Assembly: GCA_028274465.1 (NCBI GenBank) | Contig: CM051457.1 | Span: 101,617,982-101,681,981, forward strand | Origin: Plantago ovata | Lineage: Eukaryota > Streptophyta > Magnoliopsida > Lamiales > Plantaginaceae | Direction: 5' to 3' | Length of the DNA stretch: 64,000 bases | In this document: piece by piece, positions 11,457-21,049 of the stretch | Layout: every line of letters starts with the position of its first letter | Numbering within the stretch: the stretch's first letter is position 1 | Translations under genes and position numbers: made by a program | Notes under the pieces: model-generated | Databases searched by the model: none | Seen by the model: the letters and a program-made list of their open reading frames with translations, nothing else | What the model was told of the DNA's origin: nothing

Positions 11457-12569
11457 AAATGATGAATCTTCCAAGTTTTCCCAGTCCCGGACTCGTGATG
11501 ATTAGGGGCTTCTTTTTTAATCCGGGGTATGCCCCGTAGTAATCTGTAACTTTAAACAAAGTTTTATACATTCGGAACTTATTTGATTTACGGAGGTATG
11601 CCTCCTTGCAACTGTATTTTAAACAAGTGCCCAAGATTCGGAACCTTTGCTTGTTTAATTATTATCTATAATAATAATTTTATTCCACCAAACTTTTGAG
11701 CTTCGGAACTTTTGTGAAGCTTTTACTTTGCACCAAACTCGTCCGTATGTATTATGGTTCCGATATTCCTCGTAAATATAACTCCGAGCTTCGGATGTCT
11801 AACCAAAGAAGGTTCTTATTCCGATTTGAGTATTTAGCAAGAATCGAAACCTTAAACTGATGAACTGAGGTTCCGACTTTAGAACTGGTTGTAAAATCAA
11901 ATGTAAGTCATTTGCCAAGTCATAGAGGTACGGATATTTTGCAACATAAGTTTCCAACGACTTCAACATTCTCCACAAGTTCTTCCGTTCCACTATCTTT
12001 ATCCGACGCTCTTTTTGACGTAAAATATGCGAAGCTCTCACGGTACTTATTTTAATAAGTTAAGACCTAAAAAAATTTCCGGTGAAAATTTTTCGTCTAA
12101 GTCCGCATCCTTATCCGACGCTCTTTTTGACGTAAAATATGCGAAGCTCTCACGGTACTTATTTTAATAAGTTAAGACCTAAAAAAATTTTCGGTGAAAA
12201 TTTTTCGTCTCAGTCCGCATCCTTATCCGACGCTCTTTTTGACGTAAAATATGCGAAGCTCTCATGGTACTTATTTTAATAAGTTAAGACCTAAAAAATT
12301 TCCCGATGAAATTTTTTTGTCTTGACTATCTCCAACTTGTTTATTGATTGGCTTCAATAAATCTTTACTCTTTTCTCCTCTTCTTCTTTTGACTTCTTCT
12401 CATTATAATAACAATTTTATCCTTTGAACTTGCTATCTTAATGTGGGTTTGATGGAAATCTAAAATGTTAAGGCCGTAACAACTTTGTACCAAACTGAAT
12501 TGTTCATAAGTAGCTGTTAATGAATTTGACGGAAATCATTACAACTCTTTAGACAAATAAAAAGGAGGT
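11457..12569. other. Region between the two converging genes of the Tat element
   Basis: It holds the 3' ends of both transcripts and the 112-bp array described separately. There is no conserved coding frame. Confidence 0.6.
12001..12318. repeat. 112-bp tandem repeat between pol and the antisense gene
   Basis: 'atccgacgctctttttgacg' occurs at 12001, 12113 and 12225, exactly 112 bp apart, in nearly identical units. Arrays in this 3' region are a known source of satellite DNA in Tat elements. Confidence 0.9.
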
Positions 12570-15500
12570 TCAAAAGAAAAATAAGACAAAAATAACAGAG
12601 TTCCTAGGTGGTCTTCTACTCTCCCATCTCTGTTCTTCTTTTCCTAAGTGTAGAATTTCCTTAGGTTCTTGATGTTCCATGGTCTCTTCCACCCTTTCTT
12701 CCTCATCTGCTAGCTCGTAGCTGCCATTTGCTCCTGCTTTGGTTATTTTGTACGGCCCTTTCCATTTTGGCTCCAGTTTGCCTGTTCCATCTTGTTGTGT
12801 TGCTTTCCTCAGTACCAGGTCTCCCACTTGCAGCTCTCTGTTCTTCACATTCTTGTTGTAGCTCCTTGCCACTCTGTTCTGGTAGTTTATGATCCTCACT
12901 AGAGCTATACTCCTTAGCTCCTCCAATGTGTCTAAGTCCATAACTCTTGCCTCATGATTATCTCCCGGTTCATAACCTTGTATCCTTAGGGTCTCTACCA
13001 CTGCCTCTGCCGGGATCACAGCCTCTGATCCATAGACCAAGTGAAATGGTGTCTCTTGGGTTGCTGTTCTTGAGGTAGTCATGTATGCCCATAGAACTCC
13101 ATCTAGCTCATCTACCCAATCTCCTTGGCATGCTCTAAGTCTCTTCTCAATAAGTTCCACCAATGTCCTGTTGGTTCTCTCTACTTGACCATTTGATTGT
13201 GGGTAGTAAACTGATGTGAACCTTTGCTCTATCTTCATCTTTTTGCACCACTCTTTGAGCTTCTTCCCTGAGAATTGTGTTCCATTTTCCGAGACTAAAG
13301 CTCTTGGTAGCCCGAACCGACACACGATATTCTTCCAAATGAAGTCTAGCACCTTGTTTTCTGAGATTGTGGATACTACCTCTGCCTCGACCCATTTGGA
13401 AAAATATTCTACCGCTACAATTAGGAACTTCTTTTGCCCCGTTCCTCTTGGTAATGGCCCTACTATATCAATTCCCCATCTGTCAAACGGGCATGTGATT
13501 ATAGTTTGCTTGATCTCTCTGGCTGGCTTTGTGCTTTGCTTGGCATACTTCTGACACTCTGTGCATGCCTTTGCATATCGGATAGAATCCGCGATGATAT
13601 TTGGCCAATAGTATCCTTGCCTTAAAATTTTCTGAGCTAATGACCTTCCTCCAGAGTGATTTCCACAACTTCCTTCATGCACTTCTGCCAAAATCTGTTT
13701 TGCTTCCAAATTTGTTAAGCACCTCAAGTGAGTACCTGCAAATGATCTCCGGTACAAGTCATTCCCAATCATCAAGTATCTTAGTGATCTTGCAACTACT
13801 CTTCTCGCATGGTCCTTAATAATTGGGAGCGTTCCCCTAGTCAAATATCTCCTGATCTCCTGCATCCAATTATCATCTTCCTCGATGTTCAAGATGAGTT
13901 GCTCTTCTACCGTGACGGACGGCTTAGTTTGTTCCATCAGCATTATCCTCCTTGTGTCTATTGCTCCTGAAGTAGATGCGTATTTGGCTAACACATCGGC
14001 TCTATCATTCTCTCTTCGGGGGATCAATTTCAACTGGAATTCTTTGAACTCCTCCGCTTCCTCTTTCAACAAGTTTAGATAGCTTCTCATACTCGGGTGT
14101 GTCGCCTCGAATTGTCCCCTAAATTGGTATTCCACCAGCTGTGAATCTGTGTATGTTTCCAAATACTCTACTCCCAAGGCCTTTGCTATTTTTATCCCAT
14201 TCAGAAGAGCCTCATATTCTGCCTCATTGTTTGTAACCCTGAATGGGAGTGTAATAGCAAACTCCAGCTCTGCTCCTCTTGGTCCAACTAGATACACTCC
14301 TGCTCCTCCCGCGTTTGTTAAAGAAAATCCATCTACCCTCAACTCCCAGTACTCTCTGCTCTCTTGCTTTTGATTCTGCCATTTTTCTTTCACCATTTCA
14401 TCTTCTCCTTCATTTTCTTGGTTGTTTGTATGGTTTTCAACTAAAGACATGACGGATGCCTTTTTGCTTTCCTCTTCTTCTGTAACCATGTGTTGTGGTC
14501 TTGTTGGGAACTCTACGATAAAATATGCAATGACTTGAGCTTTCCTTGCTGACGGAGCTTGGAAATCTATGTCATGCTCATTTAACTCAATAGCCCACTT
14601 GGCTAATCTTCCTGAATGTTCTGGTCTTCCCAACACTTGCTTCAATGGTTCATGTGTAAGTACTATGACCTTGTGAGCTCGAAAATATGGTTTCAGCTTC
14701 CTTGTGGTGTGGAGTAGGGCATAAGCTAATTTCTCCATATCTAAGTATCTTGTCTCTGCTGTCGCTAGTGCCTTACTGACGTAGTATATGGGCAAACATT
14801 CACTACCTTGCATCCTTACCAAAACGGAACTTATAGCTTCGTATGTGTAGGCCAAGTATAAGTAGAGTGGCTCTCCTTCCAATGCTTTTGCTAGTAGTGG
14901 TGGCGACTGTAGGTAACTCTTAAGATCTTCCAGTGCTTGCTTGCACTCATCATCCCACACAAAGTTTACATTCTTCTTTTTATCTTTCTCAGACTTCCTC
15001 AGTATCTTGAAAAAAGGAAGATTCTTTTCTGCCGACCTTGAGATGAACCGACTCAGTGCAATGACCTTTCCTACTAACTGGTGTACCTCATTATGTGTTC
15101 TCGGATGAGGAAGGTCTTGTATTGCTCGGATCTTCTCTGGATTTGCTTCTATCTCTCTCTCTGTGACCATGTAACCCAAGAACTTTCCTCCTTTTACCCC
15201 GAAAGTGCATTTTGCGAGGTTAAGTTTCATCCCATACTTTCTCAAGATAGCAAAACACTTGTTCAAATGTGCTATGTGATCAACTTCCTTCTTGCTCTTT
15301 ACAAGCATGTCATCCACATAAACTTCTATTGTCTTACCTAGCTCCTCCTTGAACATTTGGTTCAAAAGTCTTTGGTAAGTTGCCCCTGCGTTTTTCAACC
15401 CGAATGGCATGACCTTAAAGCAATAAACACCTCCAGCTGCAAAAAATGTTGTTCTTGGGATATCCTCTTTTGCCATCTTGATTTGGTAAAAGCCTTGATA

Positions 15501-16295
15501 CGCATCCATGAAGCTTAACAAAGCACATCCTGCTGTTGAATCCACTAGATGATCTATCCTTGGGAGAGGGTAAGGATCCTTCGGGCAGAATTTGTTAAGT
15601 CGTGTAAAGTTATTACACATCCTCCACTTGCCGGTCCCTGGCTTTTCTACCAACACCACATTGCAAACCCAATTTGAATAACGAACCTCTTCAATGTGTC
15701 CGGATTTCAGCAACCTCTCTACCTCCGCAGCGATAATCGCTTCTTGCTTTGGTCCAAAATTAGTTCTCTTCTGCCTTATGTGTGTGACCTTTGGGTCCAT
15801 GTTCAGCCGGTGAACTGCTATAGACGGATCAATCCCTACCAAGTCGTTTGTGCTCCAAGCAAACACATCTGCATTCTCCTTGAGACACGCTATTAGCTTA
15901 CACTCGACTTCCCAATCCATCTCTGTTCCTATCCTTGTTGTTTTCTCAGGATCTCCGTCTATGATCTGCACTTCTCTGATCGTCTCTTTGGGTTGTATCT
16001 TATTTTGCTGTAAGAATCTTTTCTTAGGAGTTGGAGCGACGGGCTCTTCTGGGATGACCTTGTACTCCTCCGGGTGGATCTCTTCCTCTTTGGGTTGTAT
16101 CTTATTTTGCTGTAAGAATCTTTTCTTAGGAGTTGGAGCGACGGGCTCTTCTGGGATGACCTTGTACTCCTCCGGGTGGATCTCTTCCTCTTTGGGTTCT
16201 TCTCTTGCTTTTAGAGCTTCTCCTCTTCTTTGGTCTCTAGTAAGTGACGGACTTACTTTTCGCTTTTTTATTGGTGCTTCTTTGATGACAAACAT
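12570..16295 (-). CDS. pol: pol: reverse transcriptase, two RNase H domains and integrase
   Basis: 1241 residues. Residues ~35-102 carry an exact 34-residue duplication. The reverse transcriptase spans about 170-400 with the catalytic YVDDM box. The first RNase H (about 440-590) looks degenerate: THEPL where TDQPL is usual. The second, aRNH-like RNase H (about 650-790) keeps its acidic residues: VDGF, NNEAEYEAL, YTDSQL, NDRADVLAK. The integrase has the zinc finger HEGSCGNHSGG ... CTECQ (about 870-915) and a core with GIDIVGPLP and GQVERTNR. The second catalytic Asp is replaced by Glu (SENGTQF). The order RT-RH-RH-IN defines the Tat group. In-frame TAG separates it from gag-pro upstream. Confidence 0.92.
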   Translation of the reverse strand: MFVIKEAPIKKRKVSPSLTRDQRRGEALKAREEPKEEEIHPEEYKVIPEEPVAPTPKKRFLQQNKIQPKEEEIHPEEYKVIPEEPVAPTPKKRFLQQNKIQPKETIREVQIIDGDPEKTTRIGTEMDWEVECKLIACLKENADVFAWSTNDLVGIDPSIAVHRLNMDPKVTHIRQKRTNFGPKQEAIIAAEVERLLKSGHIEEVRYSNWVCNVVLVEKPGTGKWRMCNNFTRLNKFCPKDPYPLPRIDHLVDSTAGCALLSFMDAYQGFYQIKMAKEDIPRTTFFAAGGVYCFKVMPFGLKNAGATYQRLLNQMFKEELGKTIEVYVDDMLVKSKKEVDHIAHLNKCFAILRKYGMKLNLAKCTFGVKGGKFLGYMVTEREIEANPEKIRAIQDLPHPRTHNEVHQLVGKVIALSRFISRSAEKNLPFFKILRKSEKDKKKNVNFVWDDECKQALEDLKSYLQSPPLLAKALEGEPLYLYLAYTYEAISSVLVRMQGSECLPIYYVSKALATAETRYLDMEKLAYALLHTTRKLKPYFRAHKVIVLTHEPLKQVLGRPEHSGRLAKWAIELNEHDIDFQAPSARKAQVIAYFIVEFPTRPQHMVTEEEESKKASVMSLVENHTNNQENEGEDEMVKEKWQNQKQESREYWELRVDGFSLTNAGGAGVYLVGPRGAELEFAITLPFRVTNNEAEYEALLNGIKIAKALGVEYLETYTDSQLVEYQFRGQFEATHPSMRSYLNLLKEEAEEFKEFQLKLIPRRENDRADVLAKYASTSGAIDTRRIMLMEQTKPSVTVEEQLILNIEEDDNWMQEIRRYLTRGTLPIIKDHARRVVARSLRYLMIGNDLYRRSFAGTHLRCLTNLEAKQILAEVHEGSCGNHSGGRSLAQKILRQGYYWPNIIADSIRYAKACTECQKYAKQSTKPAREIKQTIITCPFDRWGIDIVGPLPRGTGQKKFLIVAVEYFSKWVEAEVVSTISENKVLDFIWKNIVCRFGLPRALVSENGTQFSGKKLKEWCKKMKIEQRFTSVYYPQSNGQVERTNRTLVELIEKRLRACQGDWVDELDGVLWAYMTTSRTATQETPFHLVYGSEAVIPAEAVVETLRIQGYEPGDNHEARVMDLDTLEELRSIALVRIINYQNRVARSYNKNVKNRELQVGDLVLRKATQQDGTGKLEPKWKGPYKITKAGANGSYELADEEERVEETMEHQEPKEILHLGKEEQRWESRRPPRNSVIFVLFFF
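15984..16193 (-). repeat. Exact 102-bp tandem duplication inside pol
   Basis: Two copies of a 102-bp unit (offset 102, for example 'ctctttgggttg' at 15984 and 16086) are identical by eye and keep frame. They duplicate 34 residues containing VIPEEPVAPTPKKRF in the linker ahead of reverse transcriptase. Confidence 0.9.
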
Positions 16296-16304
16296 TTCTC
16301 TTTC

Positions 16305-18101
16305 CTATCTTTTCTTGCGGTCTCTTGCCTCTTCTTTTGTAAGTGAGTTTCTTCTGACCGAGAGAGTATAACACTCCCAAGCTTGATTTATGTTTCCCAC
16401 TTCTTGTCCTATTCCAGCCGGCGCAGGAAACTTTACTCTATTGTGTAGAGTTGATGCCACTGCGTGAAAGACCCTAAGTATTGGTCTTCCTAGCAACACT
16501 TGATAAGAAAACTCAATGTCCACCACTAGGAACGGTATATGTCGTGTCACTCTTTGTGGCTTTGTACCCAGGGAGACTTTCAAGTAGACTCTCCTCAATG
16601 GGTAAATTTGCTCACCTCCAAAACCAACTAAGGAGCTCCCGACCTTTTCCATTTCTCTGAGATCAACCCTCATCCTCTTCAACGTCCTTAGCAATATAAC
16701 ATTGACCGAGCTTCCCGTGTCAACTAGAACTTTCCTTACCGTAAAGGCCGCGATGTCGGCCGAAACTACCAATGGCACATCTGGCTCTTCGGTGTCTCCG
16801 TCGCATGGGCTCTGGTTTGGGATCTCGCTGTCGTCGAATGTTATTTTGTTTCCAGCTGAACCTTTTGTACATGGATCTCCATATGCATTAGCAACCTCTC
16901 TCAGATATGAGGCTGTTTTTTCTCTAGCTTTCCTTGTGTCTCCCCCTGCTGGTCTTCCTGATATGGTGATGACTCCAAACCTTGGCAAATTATCATCATC
17001 TTCGTCTTCATCTCTTTGTCTTTCCTTGTTTCTCCGATGATAATCTCGCTCTCTACTCTTGCCTTTATCCTCATGCCTCCCCTCTCTATCTTCTTCTCTT
17101 CTTTCTTTTCTCTGCCGATCTCTTCTATCATGTCTTGATTGTTCCTCTTTGGCTTCAAACTTTCTCAAGTAACCATCTCTGGCTAATCCCTCTATCTCAG
17201 TCTTTAGCCACATACAATCTTTAGTGTCATGCCCTTTCCCTCTATGAAATTTGCAATAAAATCTAGAGTTTTCAGATCTTTCTGAAGGTTGTATAGGCTT
17301 TGGCCACTTTATGTTCATCTTCTGCTCAACTATCGATGCCAAGATGTCGGATCTTGGTCGATTTAAATCTGTATAGTATGTGTACCTCTTTGGAGGAGTT
17401 CTTTCTCTCGGGAAATGGTTTCTCCCATCTTTCCCTCCTCTCTGATCTTGCTTCTTGAACTTTGAAGAATTGTTCGGCTTTATTGGTTCCTTGTCTTTCT
17501 TGTATCCCGCTCTGATCTGCGCATTTTCTCTAAAATCTTCAGAGTTCTTGAAGCTAGAGCACATCTCATCAAAATCTTCATCTGTCTCAAGACTTTGTCC
17601 ATTTGTGGCTATCACATCTCTTAGTCTCTGATTAGTTGTATTCTCATACAAGTATATTGCCCTCTGCTTGACATTGTGGGGTTCAACTTCCATAGCTACC
17701 TCGTTGAATCTCACGAAAAAGTGACGTACATTCTCTTGAGGATCCTGAATGATTTTCTTGAGGTCCGTGGCTGGCTTTTTGATTTTTCTCAACCTTTCAA
17801 ACTTATGAACAAACTCACTCTTCAGTTGATCATAGCTCTTGATCGATCCATGTGCTAATCTCCCCCACCATTCCATTGCATCATCAAAGAGTGTAGTGGG
17901 GAATGTCAGGGCACACATGTTCTCGTTATTGCCATAAGCCTCCATCCTGCTCTCAAACCGGCTTATGAAACCATAAGGACAAGACTTTCCATAATATTGC
18001 TCCAATGAGGGTATAGTAGTGTCTGGTTTCTTTTGCTCCTTTCTGATTTCCAAACTCAATGGGTTCTTGATTTGGACTCTCTCCTTCTCTTTAGATGATA
18101 T
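16305..18101 (-). CDS. gag-pro: gag core, zinc knuckle and aspartic protease of the Tat element
   Basis: Open in the frame of the upstream segment. The first ATG-independent start would be a TTG at 18059, so natural translation probably needs read-through of the TAG. The retrotransposon gag domain covers about residues 40-150 from that point, with the conserved FPTTLFDDAMEWW and KSYDQLKSEF stretches. A Cys/His knuckle variant (YCKFHRGKGHDTKDC) lies around residue 270, followed by a basic Arg/Glu/Asp region. The protease has its active-site DTGSS near residue 445, with LLGRPIL downstream. The frame ends with TAG (16305-16307), only three codons before the ATG of pol and in the same frame. Confidence 0.85.
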   Translation of the reverse strand: MSSKEKERVQIKNPLSLEIRKEQKKPDTTIPSLEQYYGKSCPYGFISRFESRMEAYGNNENMCALTFPTTLFDDAMEWWGRLAHGSIKSYDQLKSEFVHKFERLRKIKKPATDLKKIIQDPQENVRHFFVRFNEVAMEVEPHNVKQRAIYLYENTTNQRLRDVIATNGQSLETDEDFDEMCSSFKNSEDFRENAQIRAGYKKDKEPIKPNNSSKFKKQDQRGGKDGRNHFPRERTPPKRYTYYTDLNRPRSDILASIVEQKMNIKWPKPIQPSERSENSRFYCKFHRGKGHDTKDCMWLKTEIEGLARDGYLRKFEAKEEQSRHDRRDRQRKERREEDREGRHEDKGKSRERDYHRRNKERQRDEDEDDDNLPRFGVITISGRPAGGDTRKAREKTASYLREVANAYGDPCTKGSAGNKITFDDSEIPNQSPCDGDTEEPDVPLVVSADIAAFTVRKVLVDTGSSVNVILLRTLKRMRVDLREMEKVGSSLVGFGGEQIYPLRRVYLKVSLGTKPQRVTRHIPFLVVDIEFSYQVLLGRPILRVFHAVASTLHNRVKFPAPAGIGQEVGNINQAWECYTLSVRRNSLTKEEARDRKKR

Positions 18102-19274
18102 CTACTTGCTTAGATCATTCATCTTTTTAAGAAGTTCTCTCTGCTCTTTTGCTATCTCTTCCGGTGTCAATTGTTTCTCCACCTCTTGTCTTGCTTGACC
18201 CCCTCGCGATTGAGTTTCTCTTGCCTGCTCCTGAGATCGATGTATAGTGGTAACCATCGCATCTTGAGTTTGTATCAGCTGAGTTGCGCTTATCCCTGAT
18301 GTGGGGATTGCTCTCGTACTTTCCGCTTGAATCTCTGACCTCCTTTGGAGCGTTTGCCTTAAATCTTCTGACCTTGCAACATCTTGTATTTGACCTTGAG
18401 TAGTCCTTGTCTCCCATGGAAAAGTAAGTCTATCCTGAACTGGTCTACTCGATGTCCCGCCCAATTCTAAATTCAATGGGCGTGTTGGAGCGGGAGGATT
18501 AACATGACGGATGTTATCCTGAGAGCTCACGAGGTTGTTGTTGGTCAGGTCTACCACACTTCTCATAGGTTGAATAGCCGTGGGTAAAGTAACATGTCGG
18601 ATGTTTTCTCTTGTTGTGGCTATCTGAGTATGTGACGGTCCTAACAAAGAAGTCGGAATCTCGGTTGTACCTCCTAACTCAAATTGAAACAAGTCATGAA
18701 GACGACTTAGTTGCTCATTTGTTAAACCAAAGAGTGCGCGATTGTCTAACACATGTCCATTTGGCAACACAAAATTCCTCTCTTGAGCTTGTGAATCTTG
18801 TATCGGGATAGCTGTCGTAACTACTCCCTCTGTTGAGCCGGGGATGAATGGTGGTGCTAATGGGTTCAACGGTTGTGATCCTTGAAGTGTAGTCTCATTC
18901 GGTAAACTTACTACCACTGGACTCACCGTCCTTGCTAGATTGTCTTGCACAAGATTTCTTCTGGCATCTTCGAGTTGACGTAACTCTTCCTCTGCCATTC
19001 TTCTTCGGTGTTCCAAGTTATTTAGTTCTGCTCTTTGAACAGCCAATCTTCTCTCTCTCTCTTGCTCGTTGCCCTGCGAGTTTGTGGCTGAGTAACTCGC
19101 AGTGTCTCCATCTTGTTGTTCATTTCCTCTCCCTACATTTACATTTCTACTGACTCCACTATTTCCTCTTCCTCCTCTTGATCTTCCTCTTCCTCTGCCT
19201 GGTGGTCTTCCTCTTCCTCTTGCGGAAAAATTACTAGCTCCTTGGTTTCGAGTTGAATAATTATGTCCCACCAT
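18102..19274 (-). CDS. gag: gag N-terminal part (ends at an in-frame TAG)
   Basis: 390 residues. The first ~40 include an Arg-Gly-rich run (RGRPPGRGRGRSRGGRG). Residues about 65-115 form a charged, probably coiled-coil stretch (ERERRLAVQRAELNNLEHRR), and a Gln/Thr/Pro-rich linker follows. It is the 5'-most coding part of the Tat element, 41 bp inside the primer site. The frame stops at TAG (18102-18104) and continues open in the same frame into the next segment without any indel. The two are therefore one gag split by a single stop, either a decay mutation or a site of read-through. An N-terminal extension ahead of the conserved gag core is common in Tat elements. Confidence 0.75.
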   Translation of the reverse strand: MVGHNYSTRNQGASNFSARGRGRPPGRGRGRSRGGRGNSGVSRNVNVGRGNEQQDGDTASYSATNSQGNEQERERRLAVQRAELNNLEHRRRMAEEELRQLEDARRNLVQDNLARTVSPVVVSLPNETTLQGSQPLNPLAPPFIPGSTEGVVTTAIPIQDSQAQERNFVLPNGHVLDNRALFGLTNEQLSRLHDLFQFELGGTTEIPTSLLGPSHTQIATTRENIRHVTLPTAIQPMRSVVDLTNNNLVSSQDNIRHVNPPAPTRPLNLELGGTSSRPVQDRLTFPWETRTTQGQIQDVARSEDLRQTLQRRSEIQAESTRAIPTSGISATQLIQTQDAMVTTIHRSQEQARETQSRGGQARQEVEKQLTPEEIAKEQRELLKKMNDLSK

Positions 19275-19314
19275 CTCTTCTCAGTGGAGTCCAGGAAACC
19301 TTTTAGTAAAGATT

Positions 19315-19331
19315 CCCACAGACGGCGCCAA
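19315..19331 (-). other. Primer-binding site of the Tat element
   Basis: Just inside the 5' LTR the minus strand reads TTGGCGCCGTCTGTGGG, two bases from the LTR end. It is the expected complement of a tRNA 3' end. I cannot name the tRNA with certainty. The element at 45.0-52.3 kb has almost the same site. Confidence 0.75.
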
Positions 19332-19333
19332 AA

Positions 19334-20183
19334 TGTAGAGGTAAGATCTAGAAAGATTACAAACGCTCTTAAATTACAAACTTCTCGAACTGTAAAGAAC
19401 TACTAAACTCTCTAAGTCACCATGATTTGACACAACACACGAATCTTGTTTAATGCTGGCACCCAAGTCTTTTGACTCTCTCAATGTCCAATAGAGCACC
19501 TGAGATTAAAAAGGCGCGTGTGGATGTGTGTTAATCTCCGGCTTGCCTAAGTCAAGCCGGTGCGAGACTTTACTTGAAGGAGCTTGAAGGTTCTCCTTGT
19601 CTTTAGAGTAATAAATGTACTTAATTAAGACCAGTTACCTTTTTCTTTGGAAATGGTGCCCTTATATAGTTGAGGGCAAACCCTAGGTCGACCCAATCTC
19701 CTGCTCCCATCTGTAAGTTCTTTATTCGTCCACATATGTTGGGTAGGCCCAACGTTGACCTTCATGGGCTTGGCCCAGGCCCATTTATCTGTATCTTCTT
19801 GTGCTATCTAGAAGGTTCCACACTTCTCTTGTCCTTCCTCTCCATGTAATTGTGATGCGTACCTTGTCCTGATCCAATTGTAAAGCAATACAAACAAGTA
19901 TTTAAACTTCGTAATAAATGAGCTTCGTACACTCTAACCTGTTAAGTGCTTGAGTAATGCTCCTTGTCCCTCTGACTCCCGTTCCGGGCCTCAAAATCTC
20001 TCCCTCTCTAGAAGGAGTTATTTTAATGAATTAGGCACATTTGTAAAAATGTACTAGAGGTCCACATAATTCAAGGTTCGGATCTTTTAGGTCCGCGGCT
20101 TTTCACCGACGCTTGTATTTACAAAGCCTCATAGTTCGTGGTGGAACGCAGGATACGAACTAGACATATTTTCCTTATCAACA
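19334..20183 (-). repeat. 5' LTR of the Tat element
   Basis: On the plus strand it runs from TGTAGAGG to ATCAACA. It holds the element's promoter; the TATA motif lies at 19661-19670. Confidence 0.93.
19661..19670 (-). promoter_or_regulatory. TATA box in the 5' LTR
   Basis: The minus strand reads ACTATATAAG within the 5' LTR, upstream of gag. This is the expected Pol II promoter for the genomic transcript. Confidence 0.6.
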
Positions 20184-20188
20184 TCTAC

Positions 20189-20744
20189 CTATGTTGTCAT
20201 ATCGATTTTGTTGAAGGATCGTAGGTGTGCTGATTAATTTAGTCGTAGTACCTATCCATAAGTATGTAAAGTTCTTTAAGTGGATTGTTTCATAGGATTG
20301 TATATACTTGAGCTGGTTCTTCGTAACTTACACATGAGACGAGAGAGAGAGAGAGGGACCCGAAGTCACATAAAAACACTCGTTTCCCTATACATTTGTG
20401 CTCACAGCCATACAGTATTCTTTCGCACTTTGAGACCAAATATTACGCTCTAGTGTCTATAACTTTCATTGAGGTGTGCTCCTATTATTATGTTAGTTTG
20501 CTCTTCAAATTTTCTAAACAGTATGTTTGTCTGTCGTGTGCCATTATAATAGTATGGGAAAATTAATTTCTTGTAATAGTAATAGCATGACCTTTTTGAC
20601 ATACCAGAAGCCATTGGAATGGCGAGCCATGGTCTTTTTTCAATGTTATTTGACTTTTTTGGTACATCGCTACACAGTGAACCACCATAATCTTATAAAA
20701 CATTGTTATTATATTAAATAATGTCTTAAAATAAATAGAGTAAA
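20189..20744. other. Non-coding flank of the Tat insertion
   Basis: AT-rich, with a short (ga)n run at 20340-20354. No gene or element could be recognised. Confidence 0.5.
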
Positions 20745-21049
20745 TTTAACGCCCCGACCACTAATCGACCGAAGGCCCGACCCTTTGGGCCGACGCGGTT
20801 ACTCCTGGACGCTTTCCGGGGTGATATGTTGGCCCCACAGACCAACACGGGTTCTAATCCGCGCACTTTTCCCTCACTCATGCTCGCAACGGGAACTTCC
20901 CAGTGAGTCACCCATCCTAGGATTGCTCTAGAACAAGCACGCTTAACTCTGAAGTTCTTCTAGGTGGATTCCCGAAAAGAAAGGTGCACCTTGTTGACAT
21001 GAGTAGCGTTCTCAACCCCTTTAAGCCTCTGAATTTCTGGGGCGTTACA
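20745..21049 (-). mobile_element. Cassandra-type TRIM solo LTR carrying a 5S rRNA sequence
   Basis: On the minus strand it starts TGTAACGCCCC and ends GGGGCGTTAA, about 305 bp. It is flanked by the direct repeat gtaaa(t) at 20740 and 21050. Inside, the minus strand contains a diverged 5S rRNA. The 5S internal promoter is well kept: A box AGTTAAGCGTGCTTG (20934-20948) and C box AGGATGGGTGAC (about 20907-20918), followed by the expected CTGGGAAGT-like sequence. LTRs with an embedded 5S gene define the Cassandra family. There is no second LTR or internal region, so it is a solo LTR. Confidence 0.85.
20893..20985 (-). other. 5S rRNA-like segment inside the Cassandra LTR (not a functional rRNA gene)
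   Basis: The Pol III A box and C box are near-perfect, but the 5' third and the terminal stem do not match 5S rRNA. It is part of the LTR, not a member of a 5S array. Confidence 0.75.

Larger units (their letters stand above)
6021..20183 (-). mobile_element. Complete Ty3/gypsy LTR retrotransposon, Tat lineage (Retand/Ogre-like)
   Basis: Two 850-bp LTRs (6021-6870 and 19334-20183) flank a 12.5-kb interior, with the identical 5-bp target duplication TCTAC at 6016-6020 and 20184-20188. The minus strand reads 5' LTR, primer site, gag, protease, reverse transcriptase, RNase H, a second RNase H, integrase, a long 3' region and the 3' LTR. The second RNase H and a long hypervariable 3' region with tandem repeats and an extra ORF are hallmarks of the Tat lineage. 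By eye the LTRs differ at roughly 15-20 of 850 sites, so the insertion is young. In-frame TAG codons and a changed integrase residue suggest it may no longer be autonomous. Confidence 0.93.

Noticed and set aside
20893..20985. Functional 5S rRNA gene
   Set aside because: Only the promoter boxes are well matched and the segment sits inside a 305-bp LTR with a target duplication.
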